Assembly: GCA_002423105.1 (NCBI GenBank)
Contig: DIUT01000027.1
Span: forward strand, 26,043 to 90,042
Source of the DNA: Geobacter sp. UBA6151
GTDB taxonomy: Bacteria; Desulfobacterota; Desulfuromonadia; Geobacterales; Pseudopelobacteraceae
Reading direction: 5' to 3'
Length of the DNA stretch: 64,000 bases
The position numbers were made by a program, and so were the translations under genes. Of the stretch, positions 34,646 through 41,699 are shown in pieces (positions within the stretch are counted from its first letter, which is position 1; each line of letters begins with the position of its first letter). The notes under the pieces were generated by a model. It was given only the letters and a program-made list of their open reading frames with translations, made no database searches and was not told the DNA's origin.

Positions 34646-34720
34646 TTAATCTGTGACAGCCGGATAGGAAAGCTGGGCAGGTACCCCGACAGACACACAA
34701 TACAAACCTTTATTTTCCAT
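34646..34720 (-). CDS. possible 24-residue leader peptide
   Basis: Behind a good AGGAGAA, an ATG opens a short frame beginning MENKGLYCVSVGVPAQ and ending in PAVTD. It lies in the 194-bp gap between arsR and the permease, just before the operator repeat. It could be a real small protein or a leader whose translation influences the permease. I know of no match, and the length makes chance possible. Confidence 0.3.
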   Translation of the reverse strand: MENKGLYCVSVGVPAQLSYPAVTD

Positions 34721-34762
34721 GACCGTTCTCCTTTTCTGACAGAATCGTATTGAACATATACC

Positions 34763-35095
34763 CTACCGCGACAACGGCAGGGAGCGCTTCGCCTTAACCA
34801 GCGCCGAGCGCCGCATGGTCTCATGGTCCACCATGGTTTCCGCCAGATGGACAATCTCCAGCACCTCAGGATGCCGCAACGAATAGTAGATCTTCAGACC
34901 CTCCTTGCGCTGGCTGAGGATGCCGCTCTTCAGCATCATCTGCAGGTGACGCGAGGTGTTGGACTGTTCCTGGGCAATGGCCGGAAATATCTCACAGACG
35001 CAGTGTTCACCGTCTGCAAGCAACTCCACAATCTTCAGACGGATCGGCTGGGCCAGAGCCTTGAGAATATCGGCGCATAAATAAGACGGTTCCAT
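34763..35095 (-). CDS. ArsR/SmtB-family metal(loid)-responsive repressor (first copy)
   Basis: A 110-residue winged-helix repressor. The metalloid-binding motif is EHCVCEI (Cys32/Cys34), at the position of the ELCVCDL site of arsenic-type ArsR. The recognition helix region is QSNTSRHLQMMLKSG, with the wing in RKEGLKIYYSL. ATG 35095 follows GGAGGG. Its leader carries the TATGA-N8-TCATA repeat, consistent with autoregulation. It heads the minus-strand gene series down to 24 kb. Confidence 0.9.
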   Translation of the reverse strand: MEPSYLCADILKALAQPIRLKIVELLADGEHCVCEIFPAIAQEQSNTSRHLQMMLKSGILSQRKEGLKIYYSLRHPEVLEIVHLAETMVDHETMRRSALVKAKRSLPLSR

Positions 35096-35109
35096 GCTTC
35101 CCTCCACTA

Positions 35110-35127
35110 TATGATTATCCACTCATA
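35110..35127. promoter_or_regulatory. ArsR-type operator motif upstream of arsR
   Basis: TATGATTATCCACTCATA has the same TATGA-N8-TCATA form as 34602-34619 and ends 15 bases before the arsR start, next to its ribosome-binding site. Confidence 0.5.
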
Positions 35128-35201
35128 CATCCTTACAAAAAAGAGCGCAAGAAACATTTTCTTGCGCCGGATCACTGCGTATAATCGAAAACCACCTGTA
35201 A

Positions 35202-36095
35202 CTATTCAAAACAACGCCGTATCTCCCGGATAAAAATGTCAGTCTTATGATGCCTGCACGGTTCTCGTTTCATCACCAGTGTCCGTCTGCGAGTATGGAC
35301 AAAGCCGGATACATGATGAAAGTTTAATGTTGCAGATGAAATCAGTTCATTCACCAGTGAACGGGAAGTAAACGCCACCCCCAGACCGTCGACAACCGAT
35401 GCAATGATCTGATGCAAGTCATCATACACAACCCTTGACGGGAAAAGATCATCGGCATGGCCAATCTGCCTGAGATTAAAAGAGAGAAGTTTGGTCGAAC
35501 AACATTCTTCACGCCGGGTAAAGAGTGTTGATTTTGCAAGGGTTTCAACCGGCACAGTGCCCGATGGTATCCCAAGCCGGGGAGCGCTGACAAACAACAC
35601 TTCGTCATCAGGCAAGGAGATCACATCAAGACCTTCAAAATCCAACTGTTGGCAATGCTCCAGCAGCCCCAAATCGTAGCGGCCATCCTGAATGCCAGCC
35701 AACACCTGATCCGGCATATGAATATAAAACCGCATGTTATGCAGTTCACTGCTGATCTGAAGCAGTTCCCTGAGAACACGCGGTAAGTAGGCTGTTCCAA
35801 ACGCTGGAGTACAGCAAAATAAAAGCCCTTCCTCCTGACCAATCCCTCGTAACCCTTTTAACAGCTCATCTTCAATGGTTAACAATTTTCGGGCTTTTTC
35901 CAAAACAATTGTTCCTGCTTCCGTCGGTTTCAATAACGGTCCCGTACGATCCAGCAGCAGATAACCGTACTGCTCTTCCAGAAATTTGATCCTTCTTGAG
36001 ATGGCTGATTGGGTAACACAGAGCAGATCAGCGGCCTTTGAAAAGCTTCCCGTATCAATGGACACTACGAATGTTCGTAAATATACCAGCTCCAC
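35202..36095 (-). CDS. LysR-family regulator, six-cysteine type (first copy)
   Basis: A 297-residue LysR protein. The winged helix-turn-helix is at about 1-60 (TGSFSKAADLLCVTQSAISR) and the effector domain at about 90-295. It has cysteines at 26, 94, 95, 148, 198 and 199 (FCCTPAFG, EHCQQ, EECCS). All six recur at the same positions in the LysR at 42167. The paired cysteines suggest sensing of a thiophile such as arsenite, selenite or sulfide, or of redox state. It is divergent from the porin gene, with a palindrome between them. Confidence 0.88.
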   Translation of the reverse strand: MELVYLRTFVVSIDTGSFSKAADLLCVTQSAISRRIKFLEEQYGYLLLDRTGPLLKPTEAGTIVLEKARKLLTIEDELLKGLRGIGQEEGLLFCCTPAFGTAYLPRVLRELLQISSELHNMRFYIHMPDQVLAGIQDGRYDLGLLEHCQQLDFEGLDVISLPDDEVLFVSAPRLGIPSGTVPVETLAKSTLFTRREECCSTKLLSFNLRQIGHADDLFPSRVVYDDLHQIIASVVDGLGVAFTSRSLVNELISSATLNFHHVSGFVHTRRRTLVMKREPCRHHKTDIFIREIRRCFE

Positions 36096-36127
36096 AGCCC
36101 CTCCAATAACATTCAGAAATGCGTATG

Positions 36128-36145
36128 TCTCATGGGATCATGAGA
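36128..36145. promoter_or_regulatory. palindromic operator between lysR and the porin gene
   Basis: TCTCATG-GGAT-CATGAGA is a perfect 7-bp inverted repeat in the 157-bp divergent region. LysR proteins usually bind such interrupted palindromes near their own start, so it is a likely site for the adjacent regulator. Confidence 0.5.
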
Positions 36146-36252
36146 ATCATTCGTTTTCAATCTAACGGCATGTTCAGCTATAGACAATCAAAATCTTGTA
36201 CACAAGCCTCTGGAACGGTCCGGCGGCAACACACTCTCAGAAGGAGGAGCTC

Positions 36253-37677
36253 ATGAGCAAGAAAAGCAGCAAGCGGAACCTTCAGTATTGCGCTGTTGCG
36301 CTGGCAGCAACCATGTTGTGCGCGGGCGCTGCCCAGGCAGGACCACGGATCGAGTTCGGCGATGATGGCGGCTTTGTGCAGATTGACCTGAAAGGACAGT
36401 TTTATGTAGAAAACACCAGCTACGGCGGCGGCACAACAGGGAACGAGAGCCGTACCGACTTCCACTTCATGCGTAACCGCTTTGGTCTGACCGGGATGAT
36501 TGACGACACCTGGGGATACAAGTTTCAGACCTGCGGCAATACCGGCACCACCAAAATGCCGGTGATGTACAGTCTTTCTGCACAAGATAACGACTGGAAT
36601 GATCGCGACGTCAGAATCATAGACGCATATGCGATTGGAAACTTCAACGAGCATCTTAATGTTAAAGTTGGTCTGACCAAGATTCCGCTCTCACGGGCCA
36701 ACCTGGATGACTGCTTTGCTCCCCTCTCCCAGGATCGCTCCATGTTTGTCTATTCTGCATACGGCACTTCTCCGGCAAAATTCAGCCGTGACCTGGGCGG
36801 TGTAGCAATGGGACGTTTCTTCAATGAGCGGCTGACCTACTTTGCCGGTATTTTCCAGGGACGTGAAGGTACCTCCTCAGCCCAGGTGCCCTTAGGCCCT
36901 GCCGCCGGCTATATTGCTACCTCGACTACGGCGCCAAAAACCAATTTGCAGTACGTTGGCCGCATGACCTTTGACTTCCTTGAGTCGGAAGGCGGTTCAG
37001 GGTACCAGGGCACCTATTTTGGCGACAAAAAGATTTTCAACATCGGCGTGGGCATGGCCTATCAACCGCAGGCTGCGTATAAAAGCACAACAAACGTCTT
37101 CAGCTACTCCAACGGCAGTACAAGTCAGGGACCGGCACCGGTCATTCCGGCAGGCTCGACCATTACGAAAGTTGCTTCCCGGAACACCGGCAGCGATACC
37201 GTTGATTACACGGCATTCGCGGCTGATATGATGTTTGAGTATCCCACGGCTTTTGGCGTACCAACGGTAACAGCCCAATACCTGAAGGTTGATTTTGACG
37301 ATGCCTACAAGACCAGCTTTGCCTCGGCAGAGCGCCTGGCAGTCATCAGCGGCATGAATGGCCAGAAGGAAGGCTTCTACGTCAAGGCCGCCCATATTCT
37401 ACCGTTCAAAATCGGCAAGGCCGGTACGATTCAGCCCTACGGCCTGTATGAAGACTGGAAATTTGCCCACCTGCTTGGCTTGAATGATCAGAAAGTCCAG
37501 CAGTACGGCGTCGGTGTCAACTACTATGTGCTGGGTGACCAGCGGGTGCGCATTACCGGCGAATATCTGAAGACCTCGTTTGACAAGCTTGCGACCCTGC
37601 CGGTAGCCGGAACAGCCGGACTTGCCAATGTGAAAGACTTTGATACTTTCCGGATGATGCTGCAGGTAGTATTCTAG
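36253..37677 (+). CDS. outer-membrane porin-like beta-barrel protein
   Basis: A 474-residue exported protein. The signal peptide runs to about residue 31 (VALAATMLCAGAAQAG). Alternating beta-strand patterns continue to a terminal aromatic residue (FRMMLQVVF), as in outer-membrane barrels. It resembles phosphate-selective porin O/P-type proteins (VKVGLTKIPLSR, GYKFQTCGNTG). ATG 36253 follows AAGGAGGAG; a longer frame from 36196 is rejected. The substrate is unknown. The divergent cysteine-rich LysR and the nearby metalloid genes suggest an oxyanion or metal(loid). Confidence 0.8.
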   Translation: MSKKSSKRNLQYCAVALAATMLCAGAAQAGPRIEFGDDGGFVQIDLKGQFYVENTSYGGGTTGNESRTDFHFMRNRFGLTGMIDDTWGYKFQTCGNTGTTKMPVMYSLSAQDNDWNDRDVRIIDAYAIGNFNEHLNVKVGLTKIPLSRANLDDCFAPLSQDRSMFVYSAYGTSPAKFSRDLGGVAMGRFFNERLTYFAGIFQGREGTSSAQVPLGPAAGYIATSTTAPKTNLQYVGRMTFDFLESEGGSGYQGTYFGDKKIFNIGVGMAYQPQAAYKSTTNVFSYSNGSTSQGPAPVIPAGSTITKVASRNTGSDTVDYTAFAADMMFEYPTAFGVPTVTAQYLKVDFDDAYKTSFASAERLAVISGMNGQKEGFYVKAAHILPFKIGKAGTIQPYGLYEDWKFAHLLGLNDQKVQQYGVGVNYYVLGDQRVRITGEYLKTSFDKLATLPVAGTAGLANVKDFDTFRMMLQVVF

Positions 37678-37737
37678 GGATGTTTTGGCTGCCGGATTTG
37701 GTCCGGCAACATATCCCATCTGAAGGAGAGGTACTAT

Positions 37738-38052
37738 ATGAACCGTTGTATTATTCTCGCTGCATTTCTTACACTCGTTACTGCTGCTCACTGCTGTGCC
37801 GATACCCTGGTGATCACCTATCGTTCCGGCAAGACCCAGACCGTGGTATTGGATGAGCCAAGCACGACCATTAATTCCTGGCAGTTTGTCGGAGGCAGCG
37901 CGGCAGTCCCGGCTTCACCGCAGCAACCTGTAGTTCAACAACCAACACCTCAGGAAGCACCAAAGGTAACAGATAAAAAGGCCGTGGAAAAACCGGCAGA
38001 CAAAAAATCAAATATTCGCTTTCAATGGAACGCAAAACCTATTCCAGATTAA
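37738..38052 (+). CDS. small exported proline/lysine-rich protein, unknown
   Basis: A 104-residue protein with a Sec signal peptide (about 1-21, ILAAFLTLVTAAHCCA). A short beta-strand-like segment (LVITYRSGKTQTVVLDE) precedes a flexible Pro/Gln/Lys-rich tail (VVQQPTPQEAP). I do not recognise the family. It follows the porin by 60 bp behind GAAGGAGAGG, so it is probably the second gene of that operon and periplasmic. Confidence 0.6.
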   Translation: MNRCIILAAFLTLVTAAHCCADTLVITYRSGKTQTVVLDEPSTTINSWQFVGGSAAVPASPQQPVVQQPTPQEAPKVTDKKAVEKPADKKSNIRFQWNAKPIPD

Positions 38053-38079
38053 AACCTAACTTTAAAGGAGAGTTCCACC

Positions 38080-38361
38080 ATGAAGAAAATCATCAGTATG
38101 CTTGCCCTGTCCCTGTTTGCCGCCACCGCTGCCTTTGCCGCAGAAGGCAAAGTTCTGCTTGTTGCCGATGGTCAGGCGATGCTTGAGATGGGCTCTGACA
38201 TGAAGTTGAAAAAAGGCGCTTCGGTCAAACTGAACGGAAAAACCGGCAAGATTACGGCAGTAGAAGGAACAAAACTGACCATCAAGTCATCCAATGCTGG
38301 CGACGTAAAAGTTGGAGATACCGTCAAAGTCGATAAGGTAGCCAGTATGCAAGGCTGCTGA
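38080..38361 (+). CDS. small exported beta-rich protein, unknown
   Basis: A 93-residue protein with a signal peptide ending AFAAEG (about 21). The mature part of about 70 residues is beta-rich and lysine-rich (SVKLNGKTGKITAVEGTKL, GDVKVGDTVKVDKV). It has a single cysteine at the very C-terminus (MQGC). It is unknown, possibly a periplasmic partner of the porin. It is 27 nt after the preceding gene, behind AAAGGAGAG, and two terminators follow. Confidence 0.65.
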   Translation: MKKIISMLALSLFAATAAFAAEGKVLLVADGQAMLEMGSDMKLKKGASVKLNGKTGKITAVEGTKLTIKSSNAGDVKVGDTVKVDKVASMQGC

Positions 38362-38370
38362 AACAGTAAG

Positions 38371-38413
38371 AGGCGGAACCGTTTACTGAAAAAACCGGTT
38401 CCGCCTCGTTTGT
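38371..38413 (+). terminator. terminator of the porin operon
   Basis: AGGCGGAACCG (38371-38381) pairs perfectly with CGGTTCCGCCT (38396-38406), followed by CGTTTGTT. It lies ten bases after the last porin-operon stop. Confidence 0.75.
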
Positions 38414-38440
38414 TCGTACAAACATCCCCCTTTTTGTGGT

Positions 38441-38470
38441 GCCGACGGATAACTTCCGTCGGCTTTTTTA
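38441..38470 (+). terminator. second terminator downstream of the porin operon
   Basis: GCCGACGGA (38441-38449) pairs with TCCGTCGGC (38455-38463), followed by TTTTTTAT. It insulates the porin operon from the converging acr3 gene. Confidence 0.8.
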
Positions 38471-38506
38471 TGCACAATTATAGTCCGGCAGCATGCCTAC
38501 TCCCTT

Positions 38507-39559
38507 TTACAGCGTTGTCCTGAACCAGCGCCGCTGAAACCAGAAGGCCACATGCACCAGACCGATCATCACCGGCACCTCCACCAGCGGCCCGATCACC
38601 GCGGCAAAAGCCGCGCCGGAGTTGATGCCGAACACAGCGATGGCCACGGCAATGGCCAGTTCAAAATTGTTGCTGGCTGCGGTGAAGGCCAGGGTAGTGG
38701 TTTTGCTGTAGTCAGCCCCCAGCTTTTTACCCATCCAGAACGACACCAGAAACATCACCACAAAGTAAATCCCCAGTGGAATGGCGATGCGTACCACATC
38801 CAGCGGCAACTGCACGATCAGGTTCCCTTTCAGGCTGAACATCGCCACAATGGTAAACAGCAGGGCGATCAGGGTAAGGGGGCTGATCTTGGGCACAACC
38901 TCCCGGTGATAGCGTTCCTTGCCCAAGAGCTTGACCCCTATCAGGCGGGTCAGCGCCCCGGCGATACAGGGGATACCGAGATAAATAAAAGTACTCTCAG
39001 CAATCTGGCCGATGCTGATATCCACCACCATCCCCTTCAGACCGACCAGCGGGGGCAACACGGTGATAAACACCCAGGCATAAACACTGTAGAAAAACAC
39101 CTGAAAAACAGAGTTAAAAGCCACCAGACCGGCAGCGTATTCGGTATTGCCCTTGGCCAGCTCGTTCCAGACGATCACCATGGCGATGCAACGGGCCAGA
39201 CCAATCATGATCAGGCCCACCAGGTAGTCCGGCTTGTCCGGCAGCAGCAGCGCAGCCAGGGCAAACATCAGCACCGGGCCGATCACCCAGTTCTGTACCA
39301 GCGAAATACCCAGAATCTTCTTGTTGCGGAACACCTCCGGCATATCCTCATACTTCACCTTGGCAAAGGGAGGATACATCATCAGGATCAGACCGATGGC
39401 AATGGGGATATTGGTGGTCCCCACCTGGAAGCTGTTCACAAATGCCTCGGTGCCAGGCACAAAATACCCCAGCCCGACCCCCAGGGCCATGGCGGCAAAG
39501 ATCCAGAGGGTCAGGTAGCGGTCAAGAAAGGAAAGTTTACTGGAAAGATGTTCACTCAT
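38507..39559 (-). CDS. acr3: Acr3-family arsenite efflux transporter
   Basis: A 350-residue membrane protein with ten helices of the BART/Acr3 class. The conserved membrane cysteine lies in IGLARCIAMVIVWNELAKGN, and the N-terminus LSFLDRYLTLWIFAAMALG is typical. It extrudes As(III), driven by the proton-motive force. ATG 39559 overlaps the arsC stop (ATGA) and replaces a longer frame. It is the last gene of the arsR-arsC-acr3 unit. Confidence 0.93.
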   Translation of the reverse strand: MSEHLSSKLSFLDRYLTLWIFAAMALGVGLGYFVPGTEAFVNSFQVGTTNIPIAIGLILMMYPPFAKVKYEDMPEVFRNKKILGISLVQNWVIGPVLMFALAALLLPDKPDYLVGLIMIGLARCIAMVIVWNELAKGNTEYAAGLVAFNSVFQVFFYSVYAWVFITVLPPLVGLKGMVVDISIGQIAESTFIYLGIPCIAGALTRLIGVKLLGKERYHREVVPKISPLTLIALLFTIVAMFSLKGNLIVQLPLDVVRIAIPLGIYFVVMFLVSFWMGKKLGADYSKTTTLAFTAASNNFELAIAVAIAVFGINSGAAFAAVIGPLVEVPVMIGLVHVAFWFQRRWFRTTL

Positions 39560-39972
39560 ACTGCACCTCCAAACTGCTTTTGTAACCATGCCCTGATCTG
39601 ATCCCGCACCCGACGAAAATCCGCCATGATCTCCTCTTCACTGCCTGTAGTGCGTGACGGATCGTCAAACCCCACATGCATCCGCTCCACACCGCCGAAA
39701 AACAGCGGGCATTTCTCGTTGGCGTCGCCGCACAGCGTTACCACGCAGTCAAAGGGTTGATCGGCAAAGTGATCCAGGGTTTTGGAATGATGACCGGAGA
39801 TATCAATCCCGATTCCCGCCATGCTCTGTATGGCACGGGGGTTCACCCTGGTAGCTTCGGTGCCTGCGGAGAACACCTCATAGCGATCTCCCAGATCATG
39901 GCGGAGCAGTCCTTCCGCCATCTGTGAGCGACAGGAATTATGGGTGCAGAGAAATAGTACGCGATACTTCAT
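39556..39972 (-). CDS. arsC: thioredoxin-coupled arsenate reductase ArsC
   Basis: A 138-residue enzyme of the low-molecular-weight phosphatase fold. The P-loop is LCTHNSCRSQ with catalytic Cys9 and Arg15. The relay cysteines Cys81 and Cys88 (TLCGDANEKCP) match the triple-Cys pI258-type ArsC that uses thioredoxin rather than glutaredoxin. It reduces As(V) to As(III) for Acr3. Its start overlaps a CGGATAT half-site also found in the leader palindrome. Confidence 0.94.
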   Translation of the reverse strand: MKYRVLFLCTHNSCRSQMAEGLLRHDLGDRYEVFSAGTEATRVNPRAIQSMAGIGIDISGHHSKTLDHFADQPFDCVVTLCGDANEKCPLFFGGVERMHVGFDDPSRTTGSEEEIMADFRRVRDQIRAWLQKQFGGAV

Positions 39973-39991
39973 ATCCGTGGTCCCTCCTTGT

Positions 39992-40037
39992 GTTGTTCGA
40001 ACAACTCAGGAGCGACTATATCCGCAGAAACGGATAT
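39992..40037. promoter_or_regulatory. two palindromes in the arsR-arsC gap
   Basis: GTTGTTCGAACAAC (39992-40005) is a perfect 14-bp palindrome. ATATCCG-CAGAAA-CGGATAT (40018-40037) is a perfect 7-bp inverted repeat. Both lie in the 80-bp gap after arsR and before arsC, where an internal promoter controlled by ArsR would be expected. Confidence 0.5.
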
Positions 40038-40052
40038 GGGGCAACCAGAAAA

Positions 40053-40397
40053 TCAGCAGCTCGTAGCCTGACGGCTATGAAAAGAGGAAAGGCGTTCTCT
40101 GATTTCAGATAGTTCTGCTGATTTAGAAAGCTCTGCGGCAACAGCTGTCAGCAACTCAGCATGGTCAACCTGCATCGTCTCGGCAAGGCGGTAATGGATC
40201 CACAGCCCCTGCTGGCGGGAAACCAGCCAGCCGGACCGCTTCAGATAGGCAAGGTGTCGTGATGTGGTGGATTGGGGGAGGTTTAGTGCAGCGATCAGGT
40301 CGCAGACACACAACTCCTGCTGCTCCAGCAGGAGTCCGACAATACCCAGCCGGATCGGATCGGACAGGGCTTTGAATGTCTGGGCAAGTTGCTTCAT
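40053..40397 (-). CDS. arsR: ArsR-family arsenic-responsive repressor (second copy)
   Basis: A 114-residue repressor carrying the classic arsenite-binding motif ELCVCDL (Cys30/Cys32) at the start of the DNA-binding helix. LPQSTTSRHLAYLKRSG is the recognition region. ATG 40397 begins the conserved protein (MKQLAQTFKALSDPIRL), and the 45-nt longer frame is rejected. It lies 80 bp ahead of arsC and 16 bp after the tatA stop. Confidence 0.93.
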   Translation of the reverse strand: MKQLAQTFKALSDPIRLGIVGLLLEQQELCVCDLIAALNLPQSTTSRHLAYLKRSGWLVSRQQGLWIHYRLAETMQVDHAELLTAVAAELSKSAELSEIRERLSSFHSRQATSC

Positions 40398-40413
40398 CTG
40401 GTTACACCTTGGA

Positions 40414-40599
40414 TCATACTTCCTTTTTTTGCTCCTGTTCACTGCCCTTTACCACTTTACCATCATCATCTGCCGCAGAACGGAAGCTTCTGATAGCACC
40501 GCCAAGAGCAGAACCGATCTGGGGTAGTTTCCCCGGTCCGAAAATCAACAAAACAACGACACCGATCACAATCAATTCAGGCATTCCGAATCCAAACAT
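40414..40599 (-). CDS. tatA: TatA/E-family twin-arginine translocase component
   Basis: A 61-residue protein with a short N-terminal membrane helix (ELIVIGVVVLLIFGPGKL), the FGPGKLPQIG hinge, an amphipathic helix and a charged tail, which are the TatA hallmarks. TatA forms the pore for folded, cofactor-loaded proteins. No tatC or Tat-signal substrate is adjacent, so its presence inside an arsenic locus is unusual. It is preceded by AAAAGGAGC. Confidence 0.92.
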   Translation of the reverse strand: MFGFGMPELIVIGVVVLLIFGPGKLPQIGSALGGAIRSFRSAADDDGKVVKGSEQEQKKEV

Positions 40600-40620
40600 G
40601 TTTTATGCTCCTTTTCTTTT

Positions 40621-40646
40621 AGCAGGTTGTTGAAAAACAGCCTGTT
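40621..40646. terminator. hairpin between the VKOR-DsbA gene and tatA
   Basis: CAGGTTGTT (40623-40631) and AACAGCCTG (40636-40644) pair around a short A-rich loop, with one G-U. On the minus strand it lies between the VKOR gene stop and the tatA ribosome-binding site. There is no long T-run on that side, so it may act in RNA processing or as weak attenuation. Confidence 0.35.
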
Positions 40647-40673
40647 AGAGGCGATTTAGTAAGTAATGGTTCC

Positions 40674-41699
40674 CTACTTGCCGATTTCCAGCATTGCAGC
40701 CTGGATGGCAGGCAGGGTGATCTGCCGGTCACCGACAAACAGCTTGTGTTTTCTGGTCTTGGAATTTGCCACCACCACCGAAGGGGTGGCCGTGACATCA
40801 AAGCCCCGGTAGGTGGTCAGGTTAGCCTGAAGACCGTAGAGTATATCGGCATAGTTCATCTGCCGCAGCTTTACACCGTGGGGCGCCACGGCAGCCTGAA
40901 TCTGTTCCGGGGTTGGTGTCTTGGTTTTTTTGGACACCTCAGTCAGGGCAGCGCGCAGAGCCAAGTATTTTTGCTTCTCAAATGCCAGAAACTGGAGATT
41001 GTACGGCGTAAAATTGTTGGTTTCCGCATGAATGGGAAAATCAATGTAGGCAATGCGCGTCTCTTTGACCAATGCGGCATGGATCTGTTCGATGCGCGGT
41101 TCCAGCTGACGGCAGGCAGGACAAAACCAGTCACTGATAAAATAAATGGTGACCGGGCTTTTTGCGTTACCCAGAAAAAAATCAGGCGCTGCCTGGCTCT
41201 CTTTGGTCACACCGAATATGGCGCAAATCAGACCAATACTAAACGCTGCCACCATGACCGTAGCATGCTTCAGGTTGTTTCTCATCGGTTTCCTCCGGAA
41301 TAGTTCGTACAACAACACACAAGCGCCAAAATAGACCGCAGCAGCTATTGACAGACAGATCGGACACCAGGTTCCGATAACATATTTTTGCAGCCAGATG
41401 AAATGCAACTCCGCTCCGGCGGCAGAAAACAGCAGCACTATCAGCAGCAACCAGGCCCAGGAAAATCGGTGACGAAGCGCAACCAACACCAGCAGCACCG
41501 CGAAAAAAACCAGCCCGAACCAGCTGAAATCCAGTCCGAAGATGGTAAACTTCGCCGTTTCAGCGCAGGCATCGGTGCAAATTTCCAGAATGCCCATCAA
41601 GGACAGGATGAAACCGGCCAGAGCCGCAAGCCAGAGCAGCGCAGAGCTGACCCGCGACTGCTGCGGAAGAGCGAATATTCTCAGATCAGGGCTGATCAT
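40674..41699 (-). CDS. vitamin K epoxide reductase-DsbA fusion (disulfide-forming)
   Basis: A 341-residue membrane fusion. Residues about 15-135 are a VKOR domain with four helices, loop cysteines Cys41/Cys45 (EICTDACAET) and active site CPIC (Cys112/Cys115). Residues about 145-341 are an exported DsbA/thioredoxin domain with FCPAC (Cys193/Cys196) and the cis-Pro in TATPSVVV. Such fusions oxidise exported proteins using quinone. ATG 41699 overlaps the MOSC stop. It counters the CcdA reducing pathway at 32 kb. Confidence 0.88.
   Translation of the reverse strand: MISPDLRIFALPQQSRVSSALLWLAALAGFILSLMGILEICTDACAETAKFTIFGLDFSWFGLVFFAVLLVLVALRHRFSWAWLLLIVLLFSAAGAELHFIWLQKYVIGTWCPICLSIAAAVYFGACVLLYELFRRKPMRNNLKHATVMVAAFSIGLICAIFGVTKESQAAPDFFLGNAKSPVTIYFISDWFCPACRQLEPRIEQIHAALVKETRIAYIDFPIHAETNNFTPYNLQFLAFEKQKYLALRAALTEVSKKTKTPTPEQIQAAVAPHGVKLRQMNYADILYGLQANLTTYRGFDVTATPSVVVANSKTRKHKLFVGDRQITLPAIQAAMLEIGK

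Noticed and set aside
38552..39601. 349-codon plus-strand frame opposite acr3
   Set aside because: Its composition is dominated by His, Gln and Asp, the typical antisense image of a membrane protein. Acr3 on the other strand is convincing.
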